A stretch of 64,000 nucleotides of DNA from Micromonospora sp. BL4 (GCF_003667505.1 NZ_RCVJ01000198.1:1-64000); one strand, 5' to 3'; shown: positions 7,542 through 17,304, counted from the stretch's first letter. The notes: generated from the letters alone by a model not told the origin. Made by a program: numbers and translations.

Positions 7542-8792
7542 ATGCGCAGCTCGATGCTCAACACGGCACCAGCGACCAACGTGGCCGGCCGGGGCAGAAC
7601 GCTCCGGCTGACCTTCATATCTGCGGTGGTCTCCCTGGTGGCCGCTTTTGCCGCTGTGGGGTCGACGATCCCGCTGTTCAACATCTATCGTGCCGAGGAC
7701 GGGTTCACCAACGCCGGCATCTCGATGACCGTCGTCGCGTACTCCGCCGCCACTCTGACCACCCTGCTGGTGCTGGGGCGACTGTCCAATCATCTGGGCC
7801 GACGGCCCACCTCGATCGCCAGCCTCGTCCTGCTCCTCCTGGGCTGTGCGCTGCTGTTGAACGTGCACGACATCGGCATCCTGATCACCGGCCGGCTCCT
7901 GATGGGCCTTGGTGCCGGGCTGGCCAGTAGCAGCCTCACTGCGTACATCGTCGACGCCGCACCCGTCAGGCCCGCGTGGTTGGCCTCTGTCGCCTCCAGC
8001 CAGACGGTCATGCTTGGCCTCGCCGTCGGCGCCATCGCCTCCGGCGCCCTGGTTCAGTTCGGGCCGTGGCCACGCGACCTCATCTTCCTGGTGGTCATCG
8101 GCCTTCTCCTGCTGTCTGTCGGTCTCATCGCCGTCAGCCCGGAGACCGTGACTCGGACGCCGGGTGCCTGGCGATCGCTGCGACCCCGGGTCTACGTGCC
8201 GGCCCGGGTCAGGCATCTGCTACCCGTTGCGGCGGCGGTGTTCCTGGCCACCTGGGCGGCCGGGGCCTTCTACCAGGCGTTCGTGCCTGCGCTGGTCGAG
8301 GATCAGCTCCACACCAGCAGCCCGCTCATCGTCGGACTGGTGTTCGCCGCCTACATGGGTCCCAGCGTTCTCGGCGCTCCCCTCGGCGGCCGGTTCACCA
8401 CAACGGCAGCCCAACGTCTCGGCATGATCGCCTTCCTGGCCGGAATGATCGGCATCATCACAGCGATCGCCACCGGCACACTGGCGTTGTTCATCGCCGC
8501 AACGATCGTCGCCGGCGCCGCTCAAGGGATCGCCATCAGCGCCGCCACTCGCGGTCTGCTGCACGGAAGCACCCTGGCCGACCGGGCACCGACCCTCAGC
8601 GTGATCTACCTACTCTGCTACAGCGGCGCGACGATCCCGGCCCTCGTCGCCGGCCGACTTTCCCACACCTTCTCGCTGCCGCAGATCGCGCTCGGCTACG
8701 GTGCGCTCGCCCTCATCGCCACCCTGTTCACCGCCATCGCCGCGCGCAACGCGCACACCGACACGGTCGAGAACAGCCAGCACGGTGAGTAA
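7542..8792 (+). CDS. MFS transporter
   Basis: A 416-residue polytopic membrane protein with about twelve hydrophobic segments. Between helices 2 and 3 it has the LGRLSNHLGRRPTS loop, the MFS motif A (G-x-L-a-D-r-x-G-r-R). LLMGLGAGLASSSLTAYIVD is typical of helices 4-5 in drug- and sugar-exporting MFS. The ATG at 7542 follows a weak ribosome site. It is most likely a proton-coupled exporter. The acetyltransferase-like gene follows 87 bases later on the same strand, so co-transcription is possible. Confidence 0.88.
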   Translation: MRSSMLNTAPATNVAGRGRTLRLTFISAVVSLVAAFAAVGSTIPLFNIYRAEDGFTNAGISMTVVAYSAATLTTLLVLGRLSNHLGRRPTSIASLVLLLLGCALLLNVHDIGILITGRLLMGLGAGLASSSLTAYIVDAAPVRPAWLASVASSQTVMLGLAVGAIASGALVQFGPWPRDLIFLVVIGLLLLSVGLIAVSPETVTRTPGAWRSLRPRVYVPARVRHLLPVAAAVFLATWAAGAFYQAFVPALVEDQLHTSSPLIVGLVFAAYMGPSVLGAPLGGRFTTTAAQRLGMIAFLAGMIGIITAIATGTLALFIAATIVAGAAQGIAISAATRGLLHGSTLADRAPTLSVIYLLCYSGATIPALVAGRLSHTFSLPQIALGYGALALIATLFTAIAARNAHTDTVENSQHGE

Positions 8793-8879
8793 TCCTCTGT
8801 CGACGACATGCCGCCGGACGAGCACGACTATCGCCGCGACCCGGGACCGATCTGATGACCAACAACGAAGGGACACCCC

Positions 8880-9848
8880 ATGACCGGCCCAGCCGAGCCG
8901 ACCCGCTACGCCTCCGAGTACCCCGACGAGGCCGGACACCCCGACGAAAAAGACACCCTCAGTCAGGACCAGGCCGTCCTCATCGACGAGGCGCTCGATG
9001 ATCCCCATGCCCCCGCACTCGAGTTCGCCCTCGTCAACGACGAGAAAACCGGCATCTACGACGCCATCGTCGGCGACCGCACGATCGCCGGACTGACCTA
9101 CAACGTCGCCGGAGACAACCGACTCGTGCTGCTGGGCGCCTTGGTGTACCCCGAGTTCCGCAAACAGGGCATCGCCTCCGAACTGATCCGACGCGTCCTG
9201 GACGACGTACGCGCGCAAGGCAAGACCGTCACCATCCTGTGCCCGATCGTGCGCACCTTCATCGAGCACAACCCCGAGTACGCCGACCTCATCGACCCTG
9301 CGCACCCGGGAGTGACCAAAGGGTCCACACCGGTCCTGAACCCACCTGTCAGCTCTCCGGCAGAAAGTGTGACGATGACGATCAATCTCGAGGCCGAGGC
9401 GGCCGCCCGTGAAGCGAACAACGCGGCGATCATCGCCGCTTTGGACAAGTCAGGTCTCAGCGACGTGGAGTCCAGCTGGGAGCTCGATGTCATCAACGAC
9501 GCGGAGCACGGGCGCTGGATCGCCACCCTCGGTGCCGAAGCGATCGCGGAGCTGCCGTACCGGTTCGTGGGCGGCCGTGTCGTTCTGCTGGCGACCTGGG
9601 TCGATCCCGCCTATCGCAACCATCGGGTAGCCACGGAACTCGTCTCTCGCGTCCTGAACGAGATCCGCGAGAGCGGGAAGAAAATCACTATCATCTGCCC
9701 GGTCGTGGGTGAGTTCATTGCCCGCCACCCGGAGTACACCGACCTCATCGACAAGATCCGTCCCGGCTCCGGCGCGTACCCCAAGCACGAACCCGCGGGA
9801 GGCCGGGACGACGAGCAGCTCACCGCGTTCGAACGCGACCTCGGCTGA
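8880..9848 (+). CDS. Tandem GNAT-like (YidJ/Gtn-type) N-acetyltransferase protein
   Basis: 322 residues with two copies of a GNAT-like (Acetyltransf_CG) domain, at about residues 58-145 and 215-305. Copy 1 has LVYPEFRKQGIASELIRRVL and ILCPIVRTFIEHNPEYADLI. Copy 2 has WVDPAYRNHRVATELVSRVL and IICPVVGEFIARHPEYTDLI. The R-x-x-G/R-I/V-A acyl-CoA loop is better kept in copy 1; copy 2 has NHRVAT. The family normally has one domain of about 90-100 residues, so this is an internal duplication with a Ser/Pro linker. Function in the family is poorly known. Confidence 0.8.
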   Translation: MTGPAEPTRYASEYPDEAGHPDEKDTLSQDQAVLIDEALDDPHAPALEFALVNDEKTGIYDAIVGDRTIAGLTYNVAGDNRLVLLGALVYPEFRKQGIASELIRRVLDDVRAQGKTVTILCPIVRTFIEHNPEYADLIDPAHPGVTKGSTPVLNPPVSSPAESVTMTINLEAEAAAREANNAAIIAALDKSGLSDVESSWELDVINDAEHGRWIATLGAEAIAELPYRFVGGRVVLLATWVDPAYRNHRVATELVSRVLNEIRESGKKITIICPVVGEFIARHPEYTDLIDKIRPGSGAYPKHEPAGGRDDEQLTAFERDLG

Positions 9849-9877
9849 GCCCCCCTCGCTGAACAAACGCTCACATC

Positions 9878-10825
9878 ATGCCCCTCGACGCGGACCCCGA
9901 GTTCGTCCGTGAGGACGTGTACCGACCTCGCCACGAGGTGGACCTGCGGGCGACGGTGCGGCCGCTCTTCTCCGGTGACGGCGATCCCACGTTCCTCTCA
10001 ACGCCGGATGGGTTCTGGCGCGCGGTGCGCACCCCCGACGGCCCCGCGACGCTGCACGTCCAGATGGGGGCGGGTGCGGATCGGGGTGCGTTCCGGATCC
10101 GGGCGTGGGGAGACGGCGCCGAGTGGGCGAGAACGTCCGTGCCGGATCTGCTTGGCGCGCGCGACGACTGGAGCGGACTCGACCTCTCCGGTCACGCGCG
10201 GCTCGCCGAGGTACGCCGCCGGTGTTCCGGCCTGCACCTCACTCGAACTGGACTCGTGTTCTCCGCGCTCGTCGCTGCCATTTTCGAGCAGAAGACGACC
10301 GGGCGGCAGGCGCACCATTCCTGGCGCCACCTGGTCGTCCGCTACGGCTCTGCCGCGCCGGGACCGGCGCCGCACAGTCTGCGAGTCCCGCCGAGCGCGC
10401 AGGAGTGGAGCCTCATTCCAGCCTGGGCCTGGCACCGGGCCGGTGTACAGCCGTCACAGTCCCGCACAGTCATCGCCGCGAGCAGAGTGGCCGCCTCCGT
10501 GGATCGTCTGGCAGGTCTCGACGCCGGCGACGAGCGCGTCGGCGCCGGTCTGCGCAGCATCCCCGGCGTCGGCGTGTGGACAGCGGCCGAAACCACCCAG
10601 CGGTCCCACGGCGATCCGGATTCGGTGAGCGTCGGCGACTACAACCTCGCAAAGGAGGTCGGCTGGGCGCTCACCGGCAGCCCCGTCGACGATGACGGCA
10701 TGCTCGAGCTGCTCGAGCCGTGGCGTGGGCACCGGCAGCGGATCGTGCGGCTCATCGGCGCCAGCGGATTCCGCAAACCCCGATTCGGCCCGCGTATCAC
10801 AATCCAGGACCACCGCGTCCACTGA
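9878..10825 (+). CDS. AlkA-like HhH-GPD DNA-3-methyladenine glycosylase
   Basis: 315 residues. The N-terminal half resembles the AlkA N-domain. The C-terminal half is the helix-hairpin-helix glycosylase fold: LVFSALVAAIFEQKTTGRQA begins it and LRSIPGVGVWTAAET is the hairpin. In SVGDYNLAKEVGWAL the Asp is at the expected catalytic place. The protein should remove alkylated purines from DNA in base excision repair. The ATG at 9878 lies 29 bases after the previous gene. No partner Ada or Ogt gene is visible nearby. Confidence 0.85.
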   Translation: MPLDADPEFVREDVYRPRHEVDLRATVRPLFSGDGDPTFLSTPDGFWRAVRTPDGPATLHVQMGAGADRGAFRIRAWGDGAEWARTSVPDLLGARDDWSGLDLSGHARLAEVRRRCSGLHLTRTGLVFSALVAAIFEQKTTGRQAHHSWRHLVVRYGSAAPGPAPHSLRVPPSAQEWSLIPAWAWHRAGVQPSQSRTVIAASRVAASVDRLAGLDAGDERVGAGLRSIPGVGVWTAAETTQRSHGDPDSVSVGDYNLAKEVGWALTGSPVDDDGMLELLEPWRGHRQRIVRLIGASGFRKPRFGPRITIQDHRVH

Positions 10826-11117
10826 CGACTCCGCGGCCGCACCGCCCACTCATCGGCAGGCGCCGCGGTCGTCGTGGATCCGCATCGTGGGCGACGTGGG
10901 GCTGGTCGAAACGCACCCGCAGATCAGCTAAGGGCCGGACTGTCAATAAGCAAATCAATATTGGTTGAGGCCACAAGCGACCAGAAACTGCAAGGCATTG
11001 AGATTCCCATCTCTGCCGGCGGAGTTCCTGGCCGACGAGGGAAACCAACTCTATGCTTGCCGCCGAATACACTGCGGCTCATCCGGGCCGAGGGGACACC
11101 AATACAAGGATTTGCGA

Positions 11118-13370
11118 ATGCGCCGGAGGTCTGCTCTGAACAACGGCACTGCTGGCGTCAGCGAAGTAACACCAGACGGCGAACCGACGACCTCTACCGC
11201 AGAGGGCGTCGCGCGCCGATCCGCGGTCGCCGAGGAGCAGGCGTTTCTCGACGTGGCCACGGCCCGGCGCGAGAGGCTGGCCGACCACCTACGGGTCGAG
11301 CTTTCGTCAGAGGCCCTGGACGCGTTGGAACGGGCTCGGCACCGCATGCTCCGCCAGCAGTACGACGAGCTGCGGCGAGCACGAGAAGGGCTGGTCTTCG
11401 GCCGCCTCGACGGTCTTGATGGCACCGTGCGACACGTAGGTCGTGTCGGTCTCCGCAACGACGGCGAGGACAGTGAGCCACTACTGGTCGATTGGCGCGC
11501 TCCCGCAGCTCGGCCCTTCTACACAGCGACGGCTGTCGACCCACAGGGTCAGGCACGGCGCCGTCACATACGCACGAGGGGATCGGCCGTCGTCGACGTG
11601 GACGACGAGCCACTGGCCGGGTCGATGACGGCGGAACTCGTCGGTGAAGGCGCGCTACTTGCCGCCCTCGACCAGCGGCGCACCGGCCGCATGTCGACGG
11701 CGATCTCCACTCTGCAAAGCGAACAGGACGAGATCATCCGGGCGGAGGCGACCGGTCCACTGATCGTTCAGGGCGGTCCCGGCACCGGAAAGACCGTGGT
11801 TGCTCTGCACCGCGTCGCCTACCTGCTGTTCGCCCACCGACAGATGGCCGACCAAGCGGTCCTGGTCCTGGGCCCCTCGCCGCGGTTCCTCGAGTACATC
11901 GCTCAGGTGCTACCCGCGCTCGGCGAGACCGCCGTCGTCTCGGCAACCTTCGACACTCTGCTGACCGGGACCAGCGTGGGCCGCGACGAGAGCCGGCTTC
12001 TCGCCGAGATCAAGGGCCGCGCCCTCTGGCAGCGCGCGCTCGAAAACTACGTCACGTCGCTACTCCCCCGGCCCCGCGAGCTGAAGCTGCGCTGGGAGGG
12101 CGAGTTCTACGTCATCGCGGCCGCAACGGTGGCGCAGGCCCTCGCCTCGGCGGTGCAGGGACGCCCGTACCACCGCGCCCGCGCGGCGTTCGCCGAGCAG
12201 TTGCACCACCTCCTCGCCGAAGTCGTCGTCGAGCAGCGCGAGGCGCTGATGAACGAGATGGAGGAGGGCTTCGAGGACATCCTCGCCCGCGTCGACAGGA
12301 GCATGCGGCATGACCACCACCCCGGCGGGACGTCCACCGGCAGCGACATCGACGGGTTGCTCTCCGAGGAGGAGATAGAACACCTCCGTGATCGGATCGC
12401 CGAGAACGCCACCATCGCCCGGTTCATCGAGGCATGGTGGCCCACCCTCGACGCCGAAACCCTGCTGGGTGACCTCCTGACCGCCCCCACCCTGCTGGCC
12501 CGCTTCGCCCCGCGACTGTCCCCGGAGGAGATCACCGCCGTCTCGGCTGAGCCCGCCCCATGGGCATCGAGCGACATTCCCCTGCTCGACGCCCTCGCCG
12601 ACCTACTCGGCGAGGTCGACGCCCCGCAACCACAGGGCGAGTTCGTCGCCGACCGCGCTCGCCGGCAGCGCGGCTGGGTGTACGGCCACGTCGTCATCGA
12701 CGAGGCGCAAGAGCTGTCCGAGATGCAGTGGCACATGGTCCTACGGCGCTGTCCCAGCCGATCCATCACCGCCGTCGGCGACATCGACCAGGCGGAGGCA
12801 GCGCACCGGCACACCAGCTGGGCACAAGCGGTGCAGGCTGTTTTCGGGGACCGCTGGACCGCCGCGGAACTGACCATCTGCTACCGGACCCCGCGTGAGG
12901 TTATGGATCTCACCGCACCGGTCTTGAAGAGAGCTGGCAGCCACAACACGCCGCCCCGGGCGGTACGCTCCTCCGGCATCGCACCCTGGGAACTCACGAT
13001 CGCACCCGCCGAGCTTGCCGACGCCGCCGCCCAAGCTGTGCGACAGCTACAGCAACGGTGGCATGGCGGCACGGTCGGCGTCATCGCCCCCGCCGACCGC
13101 ATCGCCGAACTCCTGGCCGTGCCGAGTGAGGTGCCAGTGCTCACCGCAACCCAGTCCAAGGGACTGGAATGGGACGCGACGCTACTCGTCGACCCCCACG
13201 GCATCGCCGCTGAGCCGCGCGGCTGGAACGGCCTCTACGTCGCGCTCACCCGATGCACCCAGGAACTCGGACAGCTGATCCTCACGCAGCAATCTCCATA
13301 TCGTGGGACACCATCTCCGGATGGTGGGCGTGTCCCAAGGACGGCCGGTGGGGGCGGCGGAGGGTCATGA
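11118..13370 (+). CDS. HelD-family RNA polymerase-associated UvrD-like ATPase
   Basis: 750 residues from the ATG at 11118 (CAAGGA seven bases upstream); the open frame continues back to TTG 10965 without good start features. The N-terminal about 110 residues are charged helices (EEQAFLDVATARRERLADHL). The HelD-type GRLDGLDGTVRHVGRVGL and LLVDWRAPAARPFY follow. The ATPase has Walker A GGPGTGKTVVALHRVAYLLF near residue 220, Walker B VIDEAQELSEMQW and the late motif ALTRCTQELGQLIL. HelD proteins displace stalled RNA polymerase; some actinobacterial members (HelR) give rifampicin tolerance. I saw no rifamycin-associated element upstream, so this is probably a general HelD. Confidence 0.88.
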   Translation: MRRRSALNNGTAGVSEVTPDGEPTTSTAEGVARRSAVAEEQAFLDVATARRERLADHLRVELSSEALDALERARHRMLRQQYDELRRAREGLVFGRLDGLDGTVRHVGRVGLRNDGEDSEPLLVDWRAPAARPFYTATAVDPQGQARRRHIRTRGSAVVDVDDEPLAGSMTAELVGEGALLAALDQRRTGRMSTAISTLQSEQDEIIRAEATGPLIVQGGPGTGKTVVALHRVAYLLFAHRQMADQAVLVLGPSPRFLEYIAQVLPALGETAVVSATFDTLLTGTSVGRDESRLLAEIKGRALWQRALENYVTSLLPRPRELKLRWEGEFYVIAAATVAQALASAVQGRPYHRARAAFAEQLHHLLAEVVVEQREALMNEMEEGFEDILARVDRSMRHDHHPGGTSTGSDIDGLLSEEEIEHLRDRIAENATIARFIEAWWPTLDAETLLGDLLTAPTLLARFAPRLSPEEITAVSAEPAPWASSDIPLLDALADLLGEVDAPQPQGEFVADRARRQRGWVYGHVVIDEAQELSEMQWHMVLRRCPSRSITAVGDIDQAEAAHRHTSWAQAVQAVFGDRWTAAELTICYRTPREVMDLTAPVLKRAGSHNTPPRAVRSSGIAPWELTIAPAELADAAAQAVRQLQQRWHGGTVGVIAPADRIAELLAVPSEVPVLTATQSKGLEWDATLLVDPHGIAAEPRGWNGLYVALTRCTQELGQLILTQQSPYRGTPSPDGGRVPRTAGGGGGGS

Positions 13371-13407
13371 GCATCCTCTCGATCTGTCGGCAATCCCGGC
13401 TGTCGGC

Positions 13408-14760
13408 TCAGGCGTGGCTGGGCCGGATGTTGTGGTTGAGGTGGAAGACGTTGTGCGGGTCCCAAATGGTCTTGAGGGCGGTGAGCCTGGCGAGCTTGGC
13501 GGCCGGGTACGCACGGCGTAGGCCGCGTTGCCCCTCGTCCGCGGCGAGCGAGTTGACATAGACGCCGTCCGCGTACGGCTCGAGCGCAGCTCCGGCACTG
13601 CGAGCCGCTGCCATCCGACTGTCGTCTTCGGATGGCTCGGTCCAGCGGGAGCCGGCGCCGTACTCGAACGTGGTGCCGCGGTGGCTGAACGCGGCGTCGG
13701 CGTCCGCGACATCGGCGATGGCGCCGCCGTGCGCCTGCAGGCCGACGCCGGGCAGGTCAGTGCCGGCGTGCAGGTCCGACGCGCCGCGCAGCAGGAAGGC
13801 CTCGATCGCGGCGGTGGGGAACTGCCGCAGGTAGTGCGCGCTGGAGTACCGGCGGTAGGCGTGGCCGCCGGTGGTGTCGTCGCGGTGCTGAAGTTCGAGG
13901 TATGACGGGGTGGTGACCCGCTCGGCGACCGGGCGCCCGAGCGCGCGCAACACCGGCAGCAACCGCTGACCCTGTGCAGGGTCGCCGACCCATACGAACC
14001 CGACGGTGGCGATAGGGCCGCTGGCCGTGCTGTGGACATCTGCGGTGAAGGTCGCCTGCCGCGGCGCGACGGCGTTGAGGTCCCGCCAGCCTTCGAGCAC
14101 CGGCACGGCGTCCTCGGCACGGAAGTCGAACTCGGCGACCAGGGTCTGCGTTCCGGTGTGGTGCAGTTGGAAGTCGAAGGTGGTGACGATGCCGAAGTTG
14201 CCGCCCCCGCCGCGCAGGCCCCAGTAGAGGTCGGGGTTCTCGGTTCGGCTCGCGGTCACAACCTCCCCGTCGGCGGTGACCATCGTGTAGGAGACGACGT
14301 TGTCGCAGGCCAATCCATGTTGGCGGGCGAGCCAGCCCATGCCGCCGCCGAGGGTCAGGCCGCCGACCCCGGTGTGCGAGACGTTACCCGCGGTCGTGGC
14401 GAGGCCGTATGGCTGCGACGCCCGGTCGAGTGCGCCGAGCAGCGCGCCGCCCTGGACCCGGGCGCGCCGCCGGTTCGGGTCGACCCGAACGCCGTTCAAC
14501 GGGGTCAGGTCGATCATCAGGCCGTTCGCGGGGACGGCGAGGCCGGCCACGTTGTGCCCGCCGCAGCGCACCCCGATCTCCAGGTCGAGTTCGCGGGCCA
14601 GGCGCACCGCGGTCACCACGTCGGTGACGCTCGCGGCCCGCACGATCATCCGCGGGCGTCGGTCGATCATGGCGTTCCAGACGGTGCGGGCCTCGTCGTA
14701 ACCCGGGTCGCCCGGGGTGAGGAGGTGGCCGTCGAAGCGAGAGTTGGTTGCTGTCGTCAT
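13408..14760 (-). CDS. FAD-linked oxidoreductase, berberine-bridge-enzyme type
   Basis: 450 residues. The FAD-binding part includes EIGVRCGGHNVAGLAV, where His69 is the usual covalent FAD attachment site, and TTAGNVSHTGVGGLTLGGG. Here the second attachment Cys of bicovalent enzymes is Ser, so FAD is probably singly linked. The C-terminal BBE segment ends WDPHNVFHLNHNIRP. There is no signal peptide. The gene is divergent from a MocR-type regulator with only 47 bases between the starts, which suggests that regulator controls it. Substrates of such enzymes include sugars and secondary metabolites; none can be assigned. Confidence 0.88.
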   Translation of the reverse strand: MTTATNSRFDGHLLTPGDPGYDEARTVWNAMIDRRPRMIVRAASVTDVVTAVRLARELDLEIGVRCGGHNVAGLAVPANGLMIDLTPLNGVRVDPNRRRARVQGGALLGALDRASQPYGLATTAGNVSHTGVGGLTLGGGMGWLARQHGLACDNVVSYTMVTADGEVVTASRTENPDLYWGLRGGGGNFGIVTTFDFQLHHTGTQTLVAEFDFRAEDAVPVLEGWRDLNAVAPRQATFTADVHSTASGPIATVGFVWVGDPAQGQRLLPVLRALGRPVAERVTTPSYLELQHRDDTTGGHAYRRYSSAHYLRQFPTAAIEAFLLRGASDLHAGTDLPGVGLQAHGGAIADVADADAAFSHRGTTFEYGAGSRWTEPSEDDSRMAAARSAGAALEPYADGVYVNSLAADEGQRGLRRAYPAAKLARLTALKTIWDPHNVFHLNHNIRPSHA

Positions 14761-14782
14761 GCGTCTGAGCCTGACGGAAATC

Positions 14783-14799
14783 GGTACACCCGGTAAGGT
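14783..14799. promoter_or_regulatory. Possible MocR operator between divergent starts
   Basis: The 47-bp divergent spacer contains a direct repeat GGTAcacccGGTAaggt starting at 14783. MocR regulators often bind short direct repeats at such positions. This is inferred from position and pattern only. Confidence 0.35.
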
Positions 14800-14807
14800 C
14801 CGATTAC

Positions 14808-16232
14808 ATGGGCCGTAGCAGGACCAATTCGAGCACGGCCGAGGACCTGCTCATCGATGTCGACCGGTCCGCGGCCGAACCGCTGCACCGGCAGATCGCC
14901 GCCTCGATCCGCGGCAGCATCCGGGCCGGCCGGTTGCGTCTTGGGACGTCCCTGCCACCCACTCGCACCATCGCAGCGGATCTGGGAGTGTCACGCGGCG
15001 TCGTGGTCGAGGCCTACCAGCAACTCGTCGCCGAGGGCTACCTCACCAGTCGGGCGGGCGGCTACACCCGGGTCGCGGTCGAGCCGGTTCCGACGCCGGT
15101 GGATCGCCGCGGCGGGGATCGGCCGGCGGCCCGGATCGACTTCGGGTACGGCCGTACCGACGTGTCGTCGTTCCCCCGTTCCGCCTGGCTGCGTTCGGTG
15201 AGAACGGTCCTCACCACCACGCCGAACGAGCGCTTCGCCTACCTCGACGGGCGCGGCGTGCCCGAACTGCATGCAGCCCTGACCGATTACCTCAACCGGG
15301 TCCGCGGCACGTCGGCCCACCCGGAGAACGTCGTGATCTGCAGTGGCTACGGTCAGGGCGTCGCGCTGCTGCTCCAGGTGCTGGCGGCGCGCGGCGCCCG
15401 CCGGCTGGCCGTCGAGGACCCATCCGCGGACGACGACGTCCGCCCCGTCGCGGCCGCCGCCGGCCTGGAGGTGATCGGCGTCCCGGTCGGGCCGGACGGC
15501 ATTCTCGTCGAGGAGCTCGAACAGACCGAAGCGGACGCCGTCGTGCTGACGCCCTCGCACCAGTGGCCCACCGGTGGGGTCCTGTCGGCCACCTCGCGCG
15601 CCCGGGTGATCGGCTGGGCGCAGCGTCGCCGCGCCGTGGTGATCGAGGACGACTACGACGCGGAGTACCGCTACGACCGCTCGCCCGTCGGTGCCATGCA
15701 GGGGCTGGCGCCCGACACCGTCGTGTACTGCGGCACCGCGAGCAAGACCCTGGCACCAGGGCTGCGCCTCGGCTGGCTGCTGGCGCCGTCACACCTGGTC
15801 GACGAGATCACGGCGGCCAAGGTACTGGCCGACCGTGGCTCCCCCGTCATCGACCAACTGACCTTCGCCGATTTCCTCACCCGCGGCGAATTCGACCGGC
15901 ACCTGCGGCGCATGCGCCCGGTCTACCGCCGCCGCCGCGACGCACTCCTGGCCGCGCTGCGCACACGGCTGCCCGACCTGGAACCGGTCGGTGTCGCGGC
16001 GGGCCAACACGTCGTAACCTGGCTCCCGCACGACCTCGACGAGGCCGCGGTCGTGGCCGCCGCCGCCCGGCACGGACTGGTCGTGCAAGGCGTCTCCCGG
16101 TACCGACTGAGCCCTGCCGGACCCGGCGGGCTGATCTTCGGCTACGCCAACCTCACCGAACGCGCCATCGCAGACGGAGTGCAAGCACTTGCCGACGCGG
16201 TCGCAGAAGTCCGTGCGTACATCTGCCGCTGA
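14808..16232 (+). CDS. MocR-family (GntR HTH + aminotransferase-like) transcription regulator
   Basis: 474 residues. Residues about 15-90 form a GntR winged helix (LHRQIAASIRGSIRAGRL, TIAADLGVSRGVVVEAYQQL). A linker leads to a fold-type I aminotransferase domain. VVIEDDYDAEYRYDR contains the PLP-binding Asp/Tyr and VYCGTASKTLAPGLRLGWLL the PLP Lys (about residue 313). MocR proteins sense PLP or an amino compound and act on neighbouring genes, most simply the divergent FAD oxidoreductase. The ATG is at 14808. Confidence 0.93.
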   Translation: MGRSRTNSSTAEDLLIDVDRSAAEPLHRQIAASIRGSIRAGRLRLGTSLPPTRTIAADLGVSRGVVVEAYQQLVAEGYLTSRAGGYTRVAVEPVPTPVDRRGGDRPAARIDFGYGRTDVSSFPRSAWLRSVRTVLTTTPNERFAYLDGRGVPELHAALTDYLNRVRGTSAHPENVVICSGYGQGVALLLQVLAARGARRLAVEDPSADDDVRPVAAAAGLEVIGVPVGPDGILVEELEQTEADAVVLTPSHQWPTGGVLSATSRARVIGWAQRRRAVVIEDDYDAEYRYDRSPVGAMQGLAPDTVVYCGTASKTLAPGLRLGWLLAPSHLVDEITAAKVLADRGSPVIDQLTFADFLTRGEFDRHLRRMRPVYRRRRDALLAALRTRLPDLEPVGVAAGQHVVTWLPHDLDEAAVVAAAARHGLVVQGVSRYRLSPAGPGGLIFGYANLTERAIADGVQALADAVAEVRAYICR

Positions 16233-16358
16233 TCGTGCATTGCGGCTCGTTTGCGACCGTCACGCTCCGGCGGCTTGCCCTGCGGTCGGTACGGGCCGCG
16301 CCGATGCGCGCGCGTATGAACGGACCTTGCTGCCCACGGTCTGGCTAAGGTTCTGGGC

Positions 16359-16841
16359 ATGGTGACCAATCCATCCGTTGCCGTCGCTGCGGCCTTCCTC
16401 GCGGACGGGCCTGCCGATGGGGCCGACCTCAGCCTGTTCGGACAGTTCGCCGGGTCCTGGGCGCTGGACTGCACCGAGTACAACCCCGACGGGTCCTCGG
16501 TTGATCGACGAGGCGAGTGGCACTTCGGGTATGCGTTGGGTGGGTGGGCGACCACCGATGTCTGGATCCTGCCCGGCGTCGAACATGGCGTCAGCGTGCG
16601 ATTTCCCGATCCAGCAGCCGGTGCGGGTGTCTGGCGCTCGACGTGGGTGGGACCGGGCCGGCGCCGGACGCACACCTTCCTGGCATCTCGCATCGGCGAA
16701 CAGATCGTGCTCGACGGCGGCGACCTGCGCTGGACCTTCTCCCACATCGAGACCAACGAGTTCCGCTGGCGCAACGAGGCACAGCAGCCCGACGGCACGT
16801 GGCGGCTTCAGCAGACGTTCCGGGTTTGGCGGCAGGCCTGA
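16359..16841 (+). CDS. DUF1579-like (lipocalin-like) conserved protein
   Basis: 160 residues, no signal peptide. The pattern LSLFGQFAGSWALDCTEYNP ... GEWHFGYALGGWATTDVWIL ... FSHIETNEFRWRNEAQQPDG fits small beta-barrel proteins of the DUF1579/lipocalin-like type, where GxW near the N-terminus is typical. The function is unknown. It stands about 90 bases before a VOC protein on the same strand. Confidence 0.7.
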   Translation: MVTNPSVAVAAAFLADGPADGADLSLFGQFAGSWALDCTEYNPDGSSVDRRGEWHFGYALGGWATTDVWILPGVEHGVSVRFPDPAAGAGVWRSTWVGPGRRRTHTFLASRIGEQIVLDGGDLRWTFSHIETNEFRWRNEAQQPDGTWRLQQTFRVWRQA

Positions 16842-16932
16842 TTTCTCGCTCGCCGTGGCGAGGAATAACGCCTCATCCGCCGCGGATGGTGCGGTGGGCC
16901 CGAAGGTCGTACCCGCGTCATACGGTGGCACC

Positions 16933-17304
16933 ATGGACTGGAAAATCGAACTCATCCCCGTTCCGGTGACCGATGTCGACCGGGCCAAGGCGTTCTACCA
17001 GAAGGTGGGCTTCAACGCCGACCACGATCACACGGTGCACGAGGGTCTGCGCTTCGTGCAGCTGACACCACCCGGCTCGGCCTGCTCCATCGTGATCGGC
17101 CAGGGCATCACCGACAAGACTCCCGGCACGCAGGAAATCCAGGTTGTGGTCGCCGACGCCGAAACAGCGCGCCGGCAGCTGCTCGACGCCGGCGTCGATG
17201 CCAGCGAGGTCGAGGTGCAGCCGTGGGGTAGCTTCGTCTACTTCGGGGATCCTGACGGCAACAAGTGGTCGCTGCAGGCGATCGAGTCACGCCCCAACGG
17301 CTGA
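16933..17304 (+). CDS. VOC-superfamily (glyoxalase-like) protein
   Basis: 123 residues from the ATG at 16933. Two beta-alpha-beta-beta-beta units are recognisable: ELIPVPVTDVDRAKAFYQKV begins the first and EIQVVVADAETARRQLLDAG the second. The ending SFVYFGDPDGNKWSLQAIE is the usual VOC motif with its metal-ligand Glu. Members bind a metal and act as lyases, dioxygenases or drug-binding proteins. No substrate can be inferred. Confidence 0.85.
   Translation: MDWKIELIPVPVTDVDRAKAFYQKVGFNADHDHTVHEGLRFVQLTPPGSACSIVIGQGITDKTPGTQEIQVVVADAETARRQLLDAGVDASEVEVQPWGSFVYFGDPDGNKWSLQAIESRPNG

Noticed and set aside
10826-11117. Rifamycin-associated element upstream of the HelD gene
   Set aside because: Only GCTTGCCGCC near 11053 resembles half a site; no palindrome is formed.
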